NCBI GenBank assembly: GCA_004210455.1
Contig: SEFA01000039.1
Span: forward strand, 1 to 55,794
Source of the DNA: Rubrivivax sp.
Lineage (GTDB): Bacteria > Pseudomonadota > Gammaproteobacteria > Burkholderiales > Burkholderiaceae_C
Direction of reading: 5' to 3'
Length of the DNA: 55,794 nucleotides
In this document: positions 43,338 through 51,669 of the stretch, one piece after another
How positions within the stretch are numbered: position 1 is the first letter of the stretch
How the letters are laid out: the number at the start of each line of letters is the position of its first letter
Program-made: the position numbers and the translations under genes
Notes under the pieces: model-generated
What the model was told of the DNA's origin: nothing
Seen by the model: the letters and a program-made list of their open reading frames with translations, nothing else
Database searches by the model: none

Positions 43338-44222
43338 TCAGGGCGTGATCGTGTCGTTGGCTCGCCGACGCCGTGCGGCGATACCGATCGCGGCCACGCC
43401 CGCCAGCATCAGCGCATAGGTCGACGGCTCCGGAACGGCCAAGGCGTCGACCTGCCGGAAGCTGAAGGCGTTGATGGTGCCGTGGTACAGGTAATCGCTG
43501 TAGGTGCCGTTGCCCGAGACCGAGGCCGTGACGATCAGTGTCCGGGTACAACCCTGGCACCAGAAGTCCTGGTTCATGCGCGCAATGAACTCGCTCACCG
43601 ACACCGGCTGGGCCAGGTTTTCCTGGGTCACCGCGAAAGGCATCGCCTGCAAGAACTGGAACATCAGGCCGACGCTCTGCCCGTTCGCCGCGGTCCAGCC
43701 GATGCTCTCATTGGCGCCCCAATAGTCGGCGCGGGCCTCTCCGCCGGCCGCATCGCGGTAGGTGCTGATGTCCCGGCCGTGGAAAGTGGCGACGTAGCTT
43801 CCGTCGATGGAGGACGGAGGCGTGAGTTGTGCGGGGGTCAGGATCCCCGCTGGAATCAGCGCAGCGGACACCGGCTCGCTGCTCGCCAAGCCACCCATCG
43901 CCTGGTCGCCCAGTTGGTATCGCATCGGGCGGCCGTACCAATCGACGGCCGGCTCGAAGTCGCCGGTGCCGACGGCTGAGCTCATGCCCGGCCCGCCGAC
44001 TTCGAAGACGAAGGATCGGCTGAAGGTGATCGGCGCCACCGGGGACAGGTCCTGCCGCGATTCGCAGACGATCTTTTCCCAGTCCTGGCAGCCGACGGTG
44101 AACTGCATCCGTGTCAGCGTGCCGGTGAACGTGGCTTCGAAGCGCTCCGCGCGCACCGGTGAAGCAGCCATGCTCGCGATGGCCGCCAAGGCGAGCGTCA
44201 GCCCGCCGATCTTCTTGTTCAT
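43338..44222 (-). CDS. PEP-CTERM sorting-domain protein
   Basis: The 294-residue exported protein has a signal peptide (MNKKIGGLTLALAAIASMAA, cleaved near PVRA). A unique central region follows, then a C-terminal sorting signal: VPEPSTYALML, a hydrophobic helix and RRRR. Such proteins are processed by an exosortase and placed on the cell surface or in the exopolysaccharide matrix. Two cysteines near residues 40-50 and a CQGC pair may form disulfides. AAGGA precedes ATG 44222. A possible sigma-54 promoter lies upstream. No exosortase is in the window. Confidence 0.9.
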   Translation of the reverse strand: MNKKIGGLTLALAAIASMAASPVRAERFEATFTGTLTRMQFTVGCQDWEKIVCESRQDLSPVAPITFSRSFVFEVGGPGMSSAVGTGDFEPAVDWYGRPMRYQLGDQAMGGLASSEPVSAALIPAGILTPAQLTPPSSIDGSYVATFHGRDISTYRDAAGGEARADYWGANESIGWTAANGQSVGLMFQFLQAMPFAVTQENLAQPVSVSEFIARMNQDFWCQGCTRTLIVTASVSGNGTYSDYLYHGTINAFSFRQVDALAVPEPSTYALMLAGVAAIGIAARRRRANDTITP

Positions 44223-44262
44223 GGAAATCCTTCCCTCGTCGGGCGGAATTCTCTCCATGTCA

Positions 44263-44274
44263 GCTTTGCAAAGC
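44263..44274. promoter_or_regulatory. 12-bp perfect palindrome upstream of the PEP-CTERM gene
   Basis: GCTTTGCAAAGC is a perfect palindrome about 40 bases before the gene start. It overlaps the TTGCA of a possible sigma-54 -12 element, so it may be an operator or coincidental. Confidence 0.4.
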
Positions 44275-44282
44275 GTCGCCCG
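44268..44282 (-). promoter_or_regulatory. Candidate sigma-54 promoter of the PEP-CTERM gene
   Basis: On the minus strand CGGGCG and TTTGCA place a GG and a GC exactly 10 bases apart, the essential -24/-12 geometry. The -12 half matches TTGCA well; the -24 half keeps only GG. PEP-CTERM genes are known sigma-54 targets (PrsK/PrsR/RpoN) in some bacteria, which supports the guess. Confidence 0.3.
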
Positions 44283-44284
44283 GA

Positions 44285-44301
44285 CCCCTCGAATCGAGGG
44301 G
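44285..44301 (-). repeat. Small palindrome after the metalloprotease gene
   Basis: CCCCTCGA and TCGAGGGG are perfect complements around one base, 15 bases after the metalloprotease stop on the minus strand. A hairpin with a short loop could end that transcript, but no U-run follows. Confidence 0.4.
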
Positions 44302-44316
44302 GGTGGGCACGATCGC

Positions 44317-45084
44317 TTACCTGGTCCAGCCGATCTCCGCGGCGGTCGCCGGACCGACGACCGTCTCGCCCAGGCCGGCCGGGATCCGCAACTCGCCCTC
44401 CCGGACCGGAATGCGGCCGGCCATCAGCTCGGCCGCCGTTTGCGGATACCGGGGTTCCTGGCGAGGTTCGGCATAGCCTTCAGGGAACATGGGCGCCAGC
44501 GTCGCCCGGTCGTACTTGTCGCTCGCGCCGAAGGTGTGCAGCGCCTCGTGCGCGATGACGACCTCGTTCTGGGCCTGCTGCGACTTCATCGCGAACAGGT
44601 GCACCAGGCCGAGCCGGCCCTTCTCCAGCCCGATCGAGTGCGGCAGCGCGCCGGCGAAGTCCGGCGGGTGATACATCAGGAAGAGCTTCACGTCCGGCAC
44701 CGGCGAGCTCGGCGGCGTCTGGCGCCACGCCCACCAGCGCATCCGCAGGCTCCAGGAGATCGCCGACAGCGGCCCCGCGTCGCGCGGCGGCGTCGGCGGC
44801 ACGACCCGGACCCGTCCGCCGAGCACGATGCGCACCGGCTCGGCCAGCGACACGCCGTAGCGCGCCGCCTCCTGCCGGAAGTAGGGCGCCAGGCCCGCGA
44901 AGGCGGACTCGTCCAGGCGTTCCAGATAGAGGTCGGTCACCGCGTCGCCGGAGGCGTTGATCGGATACAGCGTCACGACCTGCGGTCGCTTCCAGGATTG
45001 CGCCTGCCAGCGGCCGATCAGCGTCGTGCCCGCCACCGTCACCAGGATCCCGAGCAGGATCAGGATGCGGAATGCCTTGAACAT
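44317..45084 (-). CDS. Membrane-anchored metzincin-like metalloprotease
   Basis: The 255-residue protein has an N-terminal membrane helix (residues about 6-24) and a periplasmic domain. It contains HEALHTFGASD: His179, Glu180, His183, Gly186 and Asp189, a full HExxHxxGxxD zinc motif as in snapalysin-type metzincins. This supports a zinc protease. No family name is certain. It is the last of a minus-strand group with arfB and alr, 34 bases after the arfB stop. Confidence 0.75.
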   Translation of the reverse strand: MFKAFRILILLGILVTVAGTTLIGRWQAQSWKRPQVVTLYPINASGDAVTDLYLERLDESAFAGLAPYFRQEAARYGVSLAEPVRIVLGGRVRVVPPTPPRDAGPLSAISWSLRMRWWAWRQTPPSSPVPDVKLFLMYHPPDFAGALPHSIGLEKGRLGLVHLFAMKSQQAQNEVVIAHEALHTFGASDKYDRATLAPMFPEGYAEPRQEPRYPQTAAELMAGRIPVREGELRIPAGLGETVVGPATAAEIGWTR

Positions 45085-45118
45085 GTTCTCTCCCTCGACA
45101 GTCGTCGTGTCCGGGCAG

Positions 45119-45526
45119 TCAGTCGCCGCGGACCTTGCCGCGCCCGGCCTTGATGTCGCCGCGCTGGCTCTTGGCCTCCAGGCGGCGTTTCTGCGATCCG
45201 TAGGTCGGCTTGGTCGCCCGGCGCGCCTTGGGCGTGTGCGCCACGCTCTGCGCCAGGGCGATCAGCCGGGCGACGGCGTCGGCACGGTTCTGCTCCTGAC
45301 TGCGCGACTCCTGCGCCTTGATCACCACGACGCCTTCGGCCGTGATGCGCTGGTCGCTGAGCGCCAGCAGGCGTTCCTTGATGAGCGCAGGCAGCGTCGA
45401 GCGCCGGATGTCGAAACGCAGGTGCACCGCGCTGCTCACCTTGTTGACGTTCTGGCCGCCCGGACCGCTGGCCCGGATCGCGGAGATCTCGAGCTCCCAG
45501 TCGGCCGGCGTCCAGTCCAGATGCAT
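45119..45526 (-). CDS. arfB: Alternative ribosome-rescue factor ArfB
   Basis: The 135-residue peptidyl-tRNA hydrolase frees stalled ribosomes lacking a stop codon. The catalytic GGQ (23-25, in [12 protein letters not shown]) and the basic C-terminal tail ([21 protein letters not shown]; residues about 112-132) that enters the mRNA channel are both present. It is 31 bases after the alr stop on the same strand. Confidence 0.93.
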   Translation of the reverse strand: MHLDWTPADWELEISAIRASGPGGQNVNKVSSAVHLRFDIRRSTLPALIKERLLALSDQRITAEGVVVIKAQESRSQEQNRADAVARLIALAQSVAHTPKARRATKPTYGSQKRRLEAKSQRGDIKAGRGKVRGD

Positions 45527-45557
45527 GACGCCGACAGGGACAGCCGCGCGACGGGCC

Positions 45558-46661
45558 TCAGCCCAGCGTCTCGACGTGCACCGGCACGCGCCGGGTCACG
45601 GCGCACATCAGCTCGTACCCGATCGTGCCGGCGGACCGCGCCACCTCGTCGATCGGCAGCACCGATCCGTGCGGACCCTGGCCCCACAGCGTCACTTCGC
45701 TGCCGATGCCTTCATTCGGAAGGTCCGTCAGGTCGACCGCCAGCATGTCCATCGACACGCGCCCGATCGTCGCGCTGCGCCTGCCGCCGACCAGCACCGG
45801 CGTGCCGTGCGCGGCGTGGCGTGGATATCCGTCCGCGTAGCCGCAGGCCACCGTGCCGATGCGCATCTCGCGCTGGGCCACGAAGCTGCTGCCGTAACCG
45901 ACGCTGTCGCCTTCCTTCAAATGCTGGACGGCCAGGACCTTGGCCCGCAGCGTCATGGTGGGCTTCAGATCCCAGTGGGTGATGTCGTGTTCCGGGAAGT
46001 CCGGCGCGCTGCCGTAGGTCATGATCCCCGAGCGCACCCAATCGGCCCGCACCTCCGGGTCCGTGCTGTGACGCAGGATCGCGGCGCTGTTGCTCAGCGT
46101 GCGCGAGCCCGGCAGGTCGGCGGTCGCCTCCTTGAAGACGGCGGTCTGGTGCGCGATGCCGCGCGGACCGTCGGCGTCCGAGAAATGCGTCATCAGCGAG
46201 ATCTCGTCGACCTGCGGCAGCGCGTTCAGCCGTGTCCAGGCGCCGCGGAACGCGCTCGGCGTGAAGCCCAGCCGGTTCATGCCGCTGTTGAGCTTCAGGA
46301 ACACCCGGTGCGGCTCGTGCGTCTTGTGCATGGCCAGCCAGTCGACCTGCTGCTCATGGTGCACCGCGTGCCAGAGCTTCAGCCGCGAACAGAGCTCCAG
46401 GTCGCGCGATTCGAAGCAGCCTTCCAGCAGCAGGATCGGACCGCGCCAGCCCAGGTCGCGCACGCGCTGGGCCTCGTCCAGGTCCAGCATCGCGAAGCCG
46501 TCGGCGCTGCGCAGCGCGTCGAAGGCGCGCTCGATGCCGTGACCATAGGCGTTGGCCTTCACGACCGCGAACACCTGCGCGTCGGGCGCGCAGGCGCGGG
46601 CGCGGGCGATGTTGTGAGCCAGCGCGGGCTGGTGGATGAGGGCTTCGATCGGACGCGGCAT
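45558..46661 (-). CDS. alr: Alanine racemase
   Basis: The 367-residue PLP enzyme interconverts L- and D-alanine for peptidoglycan. PLP-binding Lys35 lies in [10 protein letters not shown], and the second catalytic Tyr is in [10 protein letters not shown]. The C-terminal beta domain is complete ([11 protein letters not shown]). ATG 46661 is used; an upstream extension has no support. It is divergent from lplT across 230 bases. Confidence 0.94.
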   Translation of the reverse strand: MPRPIEALIHQPALAHNIARARACAPDAQVFAVVKANAYGHGIERAFDALRSADGFAMLDLDEAQRVRDLGWRGPILLLEGCFESRDLELCSRLKLWHAVHHEQQVDWLAMHKTHEPHRVFLKLNSGMNRLGFTPSAFRGAWTRLNALPQVDEISLMTHFSDADGPRGIAHQTAVFKEATADLPGSRTLSNSAAILRHSTDPEVRADWVRSGIMTYGSAPDFPEHDITHWDLKPTMTLRAKVLAVQHLKEGDSVGYGSSFVAQREMRIGTVACGYADGYPRHAAHGTPVLVGGRRSATIGRVSMDMLAVDLTDLPNEGIGSEVTLWGQGPHGSVLPIDEVARSAGTIGYELMCAVTRRVPVHVETLG

Positions 46662-46789
46662 GGGCACACATTGTGCCGCGCCACGAACAGGTTCGTGCCC
46701 TCGGGCGGTGCGACGGGACGGCCCCGCGCGGGCTCCGGGACGGCGGAAAAGCGGGACCGGATAGCACAGAGACACTGTCCCGTGAAGCG

Positions 46790-46818
46790 CTGTTACGAAA
46801 ACGAGCGCGTGCTATAAA
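46790..46818 (+). promoter_or_regulatory. Candidate promoter of lplT
   Basis: TATAAA (46813-46818) matches five of six -10 positions; CTGTTA (46790-46795), 17 bases upstream, is a weak -35. It lies about 70 bases before the lplT ATG. Confidence 0.35.
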
Positions 46819-46891
46819 CCCGCCGCAGCGCTGCCCTTTCCCCACCCCGTGGACCCAGCGTGATCACCGCAGTTCCAGGTATGCCGGGTCG

Positions 46892-48169
46892 ATGAAAAAA
46901 GGCTTCTACACCATCATGTCAGCGCAGTTCTTCAGCTCGCTGGCTGATAACGCGCTGTTCGTGGCCGCCGTTGAACTGCTCCGCACCAGCGGTGCCGCCG
47001 AATGGCAACGCGCCGCCCTGGTGCCGATGTTCGCGCTGTTCTACGTCGTGCTCGCCCCCTTCGTCGGCGCCTTCGCGGACGCGGTGCCCAAAGGCAAGGT
47101 CATGTTCTTCTCCAACACCATCAAGGTGCTGGGATGCCTGAGCATGCTGGTGGGGGTGCATCCGCTGATCGCCTACGCGATCGTCGGCCTCGGCGCCGCC
47201 GCCTACTCGCCGGCCAAGTACGGCATCCTGACCGAACTCCTGCCGCCTTCCCAGCTGGTGAAGGCCAACGGCTGGATCGAGGGGCTGACCATCGCGTCCA
47301 TCATCCTGGGCGCCGTCTTCGGCGGACAACTGATCGGCGACAGGGCGTCCGCCTGGCTGCTGGCCATCGACGTCCCGTTCATCGACACCGGCATCGACAC
47401 CGCGCCCGAGGCGGCCATCGCCTTCATGGTGGTGCTGTATTTCATCGCGGCGCTCTTCAACCTGCGCATCCCGCGCACCGATTCGCCGCTGCAGCCGATC
47501 TCCCACAACGCGGCCGACCTGGTGCGCGAGTTCGCCGCCTGCAATTCGCGGCTGTGGCAGGACAAGCTGGGCCAGATCTCGCTGGGCATGACGACGCTGT
47601 TCTGGGGCGTGTCCGGAAACATGCGCTACATCGTCTTCGCCTGGGCCGCCGCGGCGCTGAGCTACGGCACGACGCAGGCATCGGCGCTGGCCGGCGTGGT
47701 GGCGATCGGCACCGCCGTCGGCGCGATCGTGGCTTCCGCAGTCGTGCGCCTGGACAAGGCCACCAGCGTCATCCCGCTGGGCATCGGCCTGGGCCTGCTG
47801 ATGCTGGTTTTGAACTTCATCAACAACCTGTGGGTGGCGATTCCCTTCCTGATCCTGCTGGGCGGGATCGGCGGCTACCTGGTCGTGCCGATGAACGCGC
47901 TGCTCCAGCATCGCGGCCACAACCTGATGGGCGCGGGTCGCTCCATCGCCGTGCAGAACTTCAACGAGCAGGCCTGCATCCTGGGGCTGGGCGCGCTGTA
48001 CACGATGCTGACCCGCTTCGGCACCTCGGCCTTCGGCTCGATCACCATCCTCGGCCTGCTGGTCGCCGGCACGATGTGGGTGGTCGGACGCTGGCACGAG
48101 CACAACAAGCGCCAGCATCCTGAAGAGCTGGAGCGACTCCTGGCCATCGCGCGCAGCGACAAGCACTGA
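46892..48169 (+). CDS. lplT: Lysophospholipid transporter LplT
   Basis: The 425-residue major-facilitator protein has 12 helices and the LplT pattern MKKGFYTIMSAQFFSSLADNAL at the N-terminus. GAAAYSPAKYGILTELLPPSQLVKANGW (about residues 99-126) is given for position only. It flips lysophospholipids inward for re-acylation. The usual partner acyltransferase aas is not adjacent. The ATG at 46892 fits the family N-terminus. A strong terminator follows. Confidence 0.93.
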   Translation: MKKGFYTIMSAQFFSSLADNALFVAAVELLRTSGAAEWQRAALVPMFALFYVVLAPFVGAFADAVPKGKVMFFSNTIKVLGCLSMLVGVHPLIAYAIVGLGAAAYSPAKYGILTELLPPSQLVKANGWIEGLTIASIILGAVFGGQLIGDRASAWLLAIDVPFIDTGIDTAPEAAIAFMVVLYFIAALFNLRIPRTDSPLQPISHNAADLVREFAACNSRLWQDKLGQISLGMTTLFWGVSGNMRYIVFAWAAAALSYGTTQASALAGVVAIGTAVGAIVASAVVRLDKATSVIPLGIGLGLLMLVLNFINNLWVAIPFLILLGGIGGYLVVPMNALLQHRGHNLMGAGRSIAVQNFNEQACILGLGALYTMLTRFGTSAFGSITILGLLVAGTMWVVGRWHEHNKRQHPEELERLLAIARSDKH

Positions 48170-48184
48170 GCGGAGCTTCCGCTG

Positions 48185-48220
48185 AAACGAAGACGGCCCC
48201 TCGCGGGGCCGTCTTCGTTT
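48185..48220. terminator. Bidirectional terminator after lplT
   Basis: A perfect 16-bp stem (AAACGAAGACGGCCCC and its complement) with loop TCGC lies 15 bases after the lplT stop and 8 before the SGNH stop, so it can end transcripts from both sides. Confidence 0.88.
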
Positions 48221-48228
48221 GGGGGGCC

Positions 48229-49170
48229 TCAGCGCCGCGCGCGTCCCCGCCCGGTGGGCGGCGTCGCCACGACGATGCCGCCGGTGGTCAGCACCTCGTC
48301 GATGTGGGCCGACCAGGCGCTGCCGATCTTCAGGCAGCCGCTGTGGTTGAGGTGGATCTCATTGTGCCAGTCGCCGCTGATGCCGCTGGCGCCCGGCGTG
48401 GCGGAGGCCAGCGGGACCGCGGTGGAATCGAACACGAACAGCCCCGGGAACTGCTCCTTGTCCGCCATCAGCGTCTTCAGGAACTGCGCCAGGTGCATCA
48501 CCATGAGGCGGCTGACCGCTGCCCAGTCCGCGGCGGGAATGGAATAAGCCTTCAGCGCCGGATACAGCCAGGGACCGTGGCCGGCGTCTTCGGCGCCGGC
48601 CGGACGCGGCATCGGCACCGCATAGCAGTGCATGAAGACCGGCTTGCCCGCCGAGGCGCCCTGATCGCGCAAGGTCAGCAGATGCCGCAGGTTGGCCTTC
48701 AGGTAGTCGGCGTAGGTCTCCCAGCCGGGTTCCGAGAAGTAGCGGCCGACCCCCGCGGACGGCGGGCCCCATTCGGTCTGGTTGCGCAGCAGGCGCAGGT
48801 GCAGCGGCACTTCCACGCCGTCGATCTGCGTCGGCGTCTGCGCCGCCTTGATCAGGTCGTTGCCGCCGACGGACATGAGGATGCCGTCCCAGACGGGGGC
48901 GTCCGGCGCGGTGAGCAGGCGGACGAAGTCGGGCGAAGACGCCAGTTCCACGACCTTGGACAGACTCTCGCGCTGTCCGGCGCAGTTGATCGCGACGGCC
49001 GGTTTGGTCAGCACCAGTTCCTGGAGCAGGTTCGCATGCGCGCTGAGCTTGGCCTGGGCGGTCGAAAACCAGGAGTCCCCTTGAGCCAGCAGGCGCCAGT
49101 GATAGCCCTGCAGGTCGGGCCCGGGCTGGGACTGCAAATCCTCGGGGGCAAAACAGGCCAGGTGATCCAA
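48229..49170 (-). CDS. SGNH-fold hydrolase
   Basis: The 313-residue protein carries the four SGNH blocks in order: GDSW with nucleophile Ser (in AQGDSWFS, near residue 33), a Gly in block II, SVGGNDL (block III Asn), and DWHNEIHLN (block V Asp and His). It is an esterase or related hydrolase; no signal peptide is seen. The C-terminal tail is Arg-rich. Confidence 0.83.
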   Translation of the reverse strand: MDHLACFAPEDLQSQPGPDLQGYHWRLLAQGDSWFSTAQAKLSAHANLLQELVLTKPAVAINCAGQRESLSKVVELASSPDFVRLLTAPDAPVWDGILMSVGGNDLIKAAQTPTQIDGVEVPLHLRLLRNQTEWGPPSAGVGRYFSEPGWETYADYLKANLRHLLTLRDQGASAGKPVFMHCYAVPMPRPAGAEDAGHGPWLYPALKAYSIPAADWAAVSRLMVMHLAQFLKTLMADKEQFPGLFVFDSTAVPLASATPGASGISGDWHNEIHLNHSGCLKIGSAWSAHIDEVLTTGGIVVATPPTGRGRARR

Positions 49171-49432
49171 GAAGCTCTCCCTACTTTGGTGGACGGGTCA
49201 CACGCGACAGGGTAGGCCGCGTGCATGACAGGCGCACGGCGCCCCGATTGGAGGTCAGGGTCAGTCCTTGCGCCATGCTACAAACCCTGGGCATTGTTGG
49301 CCGGTCCGCAGGCCGGTTCCAAGCCCTGTCGAGGGGGACTGTTGCACAAGCCCCACCCCTTGTGCGCATCTGTCGTGCCTCCTGTCCCCTCCTCTGTCCC
49401 TCCCTCTGCCGCCTTCCGTCTCCAGTTTCCGA

Positions 49433-50293
49433 ATGCCGATCCTCGCCTTGATGCTCAACGCCACCATCTGGGGGCTGTCCTGGTGGCCGTTCCGGCAGTT
49501 CGAGGGGGCCGGCATGCACCCCTTGTGGACCACGGTGATCCTGTACGTCGTGTCCCTGGCCGTGGTGCTGGGGAGTCAGCGGGGCGCCATGGCGGAATGG
49601 CTGCGCTCCCCCGGGCTCTGGGTGGTGACGCTGGCGGCTGGCATGACCAATACGGCGTTCAACTGGGGCGTGTCGACCGGCGATGTGGTCCGGGTCGTGC
49701 TGCTGTTCTATCTCATGCCGCTGTGGGCGGTGCTGCTGGCTCGGATTGTCCTGGGCGAGCCGCTCACGGTGTCGGCCGGACTGCGCATCGCCCTGGCGCT
49801 GGGAGGCGCCCTGGCGGTGCTGGCGCCGGCGGACGGCGGCTGGCCGCTGCCGTCCAGCCTGCCGGACGTGCTGGGGCTGGTCGGCGGCATGACCTTCGCG
49901 TTCAACAACGTGATGCTGCGCCGCGAGGCCGCCCGCAGCCCCGGCGCGCGGGCGCTGGCGATGTTCGCCGGCGGCGTGCTGGTGGCGGGACTGTCCGCCT
50001 CGGCCATGGCCGGCCAGGGGCTGGCGCCGTGGCCGTCGCTGCCGGGCGCGGCCTGGCTGCTGCCGCTGGCGGGCATGGCGCTGTTGTTCTTCGTCTCCAA
50101 CCTGTCGCTGCAATACGGGGCGGCGCGCCTGCCGGCCAACGTCACGGCGGTGGTCATGCTGACGGAGGTGCCGGTCGCGGCGATCTCCGCGCTGCTGCTG
50201 GGCGGCGGCACCCTGGACGGGAAAACCGCCGTCGGCGGCGCGGCCATCCTGGGCGCGGCGATGCTGGCGGCGTTGGAGCGGCGTCGCGTCTGA
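49433..50293 (+). CDS. EamA/DMT-family transporter
   Basis: The 286-residue inner-membrane protein has about ten helices in two EamA repeats, starting MPILALMLNATIWGLSWWP. A longer frame from 49268 is Pro/Ser-rich and unlikely. The substrate is unknown. It is related in fold, not closely in sequence, to the transporter at 42392. Confidence 0.85.
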   Translation: MPILALMLNATIWGLSWWPFRQFEGAGMHPLWTTVILYVVSLAVVLGSQRGAMAEWLRSPGLWVVTLAAGMTNTAFNWGVSTGDVVRVVLLFYLMPLWAVLLARIVLGEPLTVSAGLRIALALGGALAVLAPADGGWPLPSSLPDVLGLVGGMTFAFNNVMLRREAARSPGARALAMFAGGVLVAGLSASAMAGQGLAPWPSLPGAAWLLPLAGMALLFFVSNLSLQYGAARLPANVTAVVMLTEVPVAAISALLLGGGTLDGKTAVGGAAILGAAMLAALERRRV

Positions 50294-50380
50294 ACCCTGT
50301 CGCCGCGCTAGGATGCACCCCGGTCCACCCGGGCCGCCACGAGCCCCCGGGCCGTCACCACGATCACGAGGAGGTCCCCC

Positions 50381-50878
50381 ATGAGCGCCAATGGCAAGAC
50401 TGCCTTCGACTTCGACGCCGTCAGCATCGCCGGCGAGCCGGTCGAGCTGTCCCAATACCGCGGCCGCGTGCTGCTGGTCGTCAACACCGCCAGCGAGTGC
50501 GGCTTCACGCCCCAGTTCAAGGGTCTGGAGGATCTGTGGCGCGATTTCCAGGCGCGCGGCCTGGTGGTCGTCGGCTTCCCGAGCAACGAATTCGGCGGCC
50601 AGGACCCGGGCAGCAACGAGGAGATCTCGTCGTTCTGCCAACTGAACTACGGCGTGAGCTTCCCGATGATGGCCAAGGTCAAGGTCAACGGCGGGGAAGC
50701 GCACCCGCTGTGGCAATGGCTCAAGGGCGAGAAGCCCGGCATCCTGGGCACGCAGGCGATCAAGTGGAACTTCACCAAGTTCCTGATCGGCCGCGACGGA
50801 CAGGTGCTGAAGCGCTTCGCGCCGAACGACGCCCCGGCCGCCATCCGCGGCGAGATCGAGGCGGCGCTGGCGGAGTGA
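50381..50878 (+). CDS. Glutathione peroxidase family protein
   Basis: The 165-residue thiol peroxidase has its catalytic residue as Cys40 in NTASECGFTPQF (Cys, not selenocysteine), a Gln in GFPSNEFGGQDPG, and a Trp in KWNFTKFLI. It reduces peroxides with thioredoxin or glutathione. AGGAGG lies nine bases before the ATG. Confidence 0.92.
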   Translation: MSANGKTAFDFDAVSIAGEPVELSQYRGRVLLVVNTASECGFTPQFKGLEDLWRDFQARGLVVVGFPSNEFGGQDPGSNEEISSFCQLNYGVSFPMMAKVKVNGGEAHPLWQWLKGEKPGILGTQAIKWNFTKFLIGRDGQVLKRFAPNDAPAAIRGEIEAALAE

Positions 50879-50914
50879 CGCCCGCCGTCATGGCCGCCGA
50901 CGCGGCCATGAACG

Positions 50915-51646
50915 TCATGGCCGGAGCGCGATCCGGCCGTAGCGTAGCCGCAGACGGCCTTCGTCCTGCCCGGTGCGCAGCAGCTGGTTGATCGTCTGAC
51001 GCGACAGGTGCGCGAGCTGCGCCAGCTCCGCCTGTGTCGCCTGCAGTTCCCGCCAGCCTTCGGCATCCGGCGGCCCGGCGCGCTCGTTGACCAACTGGCG
51101 CAGCGCGACTGTGAGGCGCTCCGACGCGCTCAAGTGCCGCGCCGCTTCGAGCAGCTTCAGATTGCCCTCGAAGCGTTGCGCGAACTCCCGCATCAAGGCC
51201 CGCGCGAAGCCCGGCCAGTCGTCCATCAGCACGCGGTAGGCGGGCTCGCCGATGACCCGCACGCGACTGTCCGACACGGCCGCCGCCTCGTAGCGCGAGG
51301 GCTTGCCGCTGATGAACGCCGCCAGCCCGAACAGCCGCGGCGCGCGCACGTGCTCCAGCACCGACATCCGGCCGTCGAGCGCAGCGAAGCGGGCTTCGAT
51401 CTCGCCGTCCTCCACCATGTAGAACGCGGTCGGCGTCTGACCTTGGGCGAACAGCACCCGGCCCGCCGGGAGCCGGCGCGCGGGCATCAGGGCCTCCAGT
51501 CGCAGTCCCGGCGCGGCTGGCGGCGCGAGGTCGGGGAAGTTGGCGCAAAGGGCCTGGACGACAGCGGGGGTGGGCGAGGGCGGTCGCGGTGCGAGCGGCA
51601 CGATGGGTGTGGGGAATTTGTCGGATACCCGACATTCTGGCGGCAC
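50915..51646 (-). CDS. Crp/Fnr-family transcriptional regulator
   Basis: The protein has a cyclic-nucleotide-type beta domain (residues about 50-150) and a C-terminal winged helix with recognition segment LAQLAHLSRQTINQLLR. It lacks the FNR cysteine set. The start is GTG at 51646, with AGGA seven bases upstream, giving 243 residues; a second GTG at 51601 is possible. The choice decides whether the palindrome at 51619-51634 is coding or an operator. It is divergent from the DUF2332 gene. Confidence 0.82.
   Translation of the reverse strand: MPPECRVSDKFPTPIVPLAPRPPSPTPAVVQALCANFPDLAPPAAPGLRLEALMPARRLPAGRVLFAQGQTPTAFYMVEDGEIEARFAALDGRMSVLEHVRAPRLFGLAAFISGKPSRYEAAAVSDSRVRVIGEPAYRVLMDDWPGFARALMREFAQRFEGNLKLLEAARHLSASERLTVALRQLVNERAGPPDAEGWRELQATQAELAQLAHLSRQTINQLLRTGQDEGRLRLRYGRIALRP
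51619..51634. promoter_or_regulatory. CRP-like palindrome at the Crp/Fnr gene start
   Basis: TGTCGG and CCGACA (equivalent to TGTCG-N6-CGACA) have the half-site spacing of a CRP/FNR operator. They lie between the divergent genes or in the first codons of the regulator, so autoregulation is possible. Confidence 0.5.
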
Positions 51647-51669
51647 CGGCGGTCCTAGAGTCGACGGTC

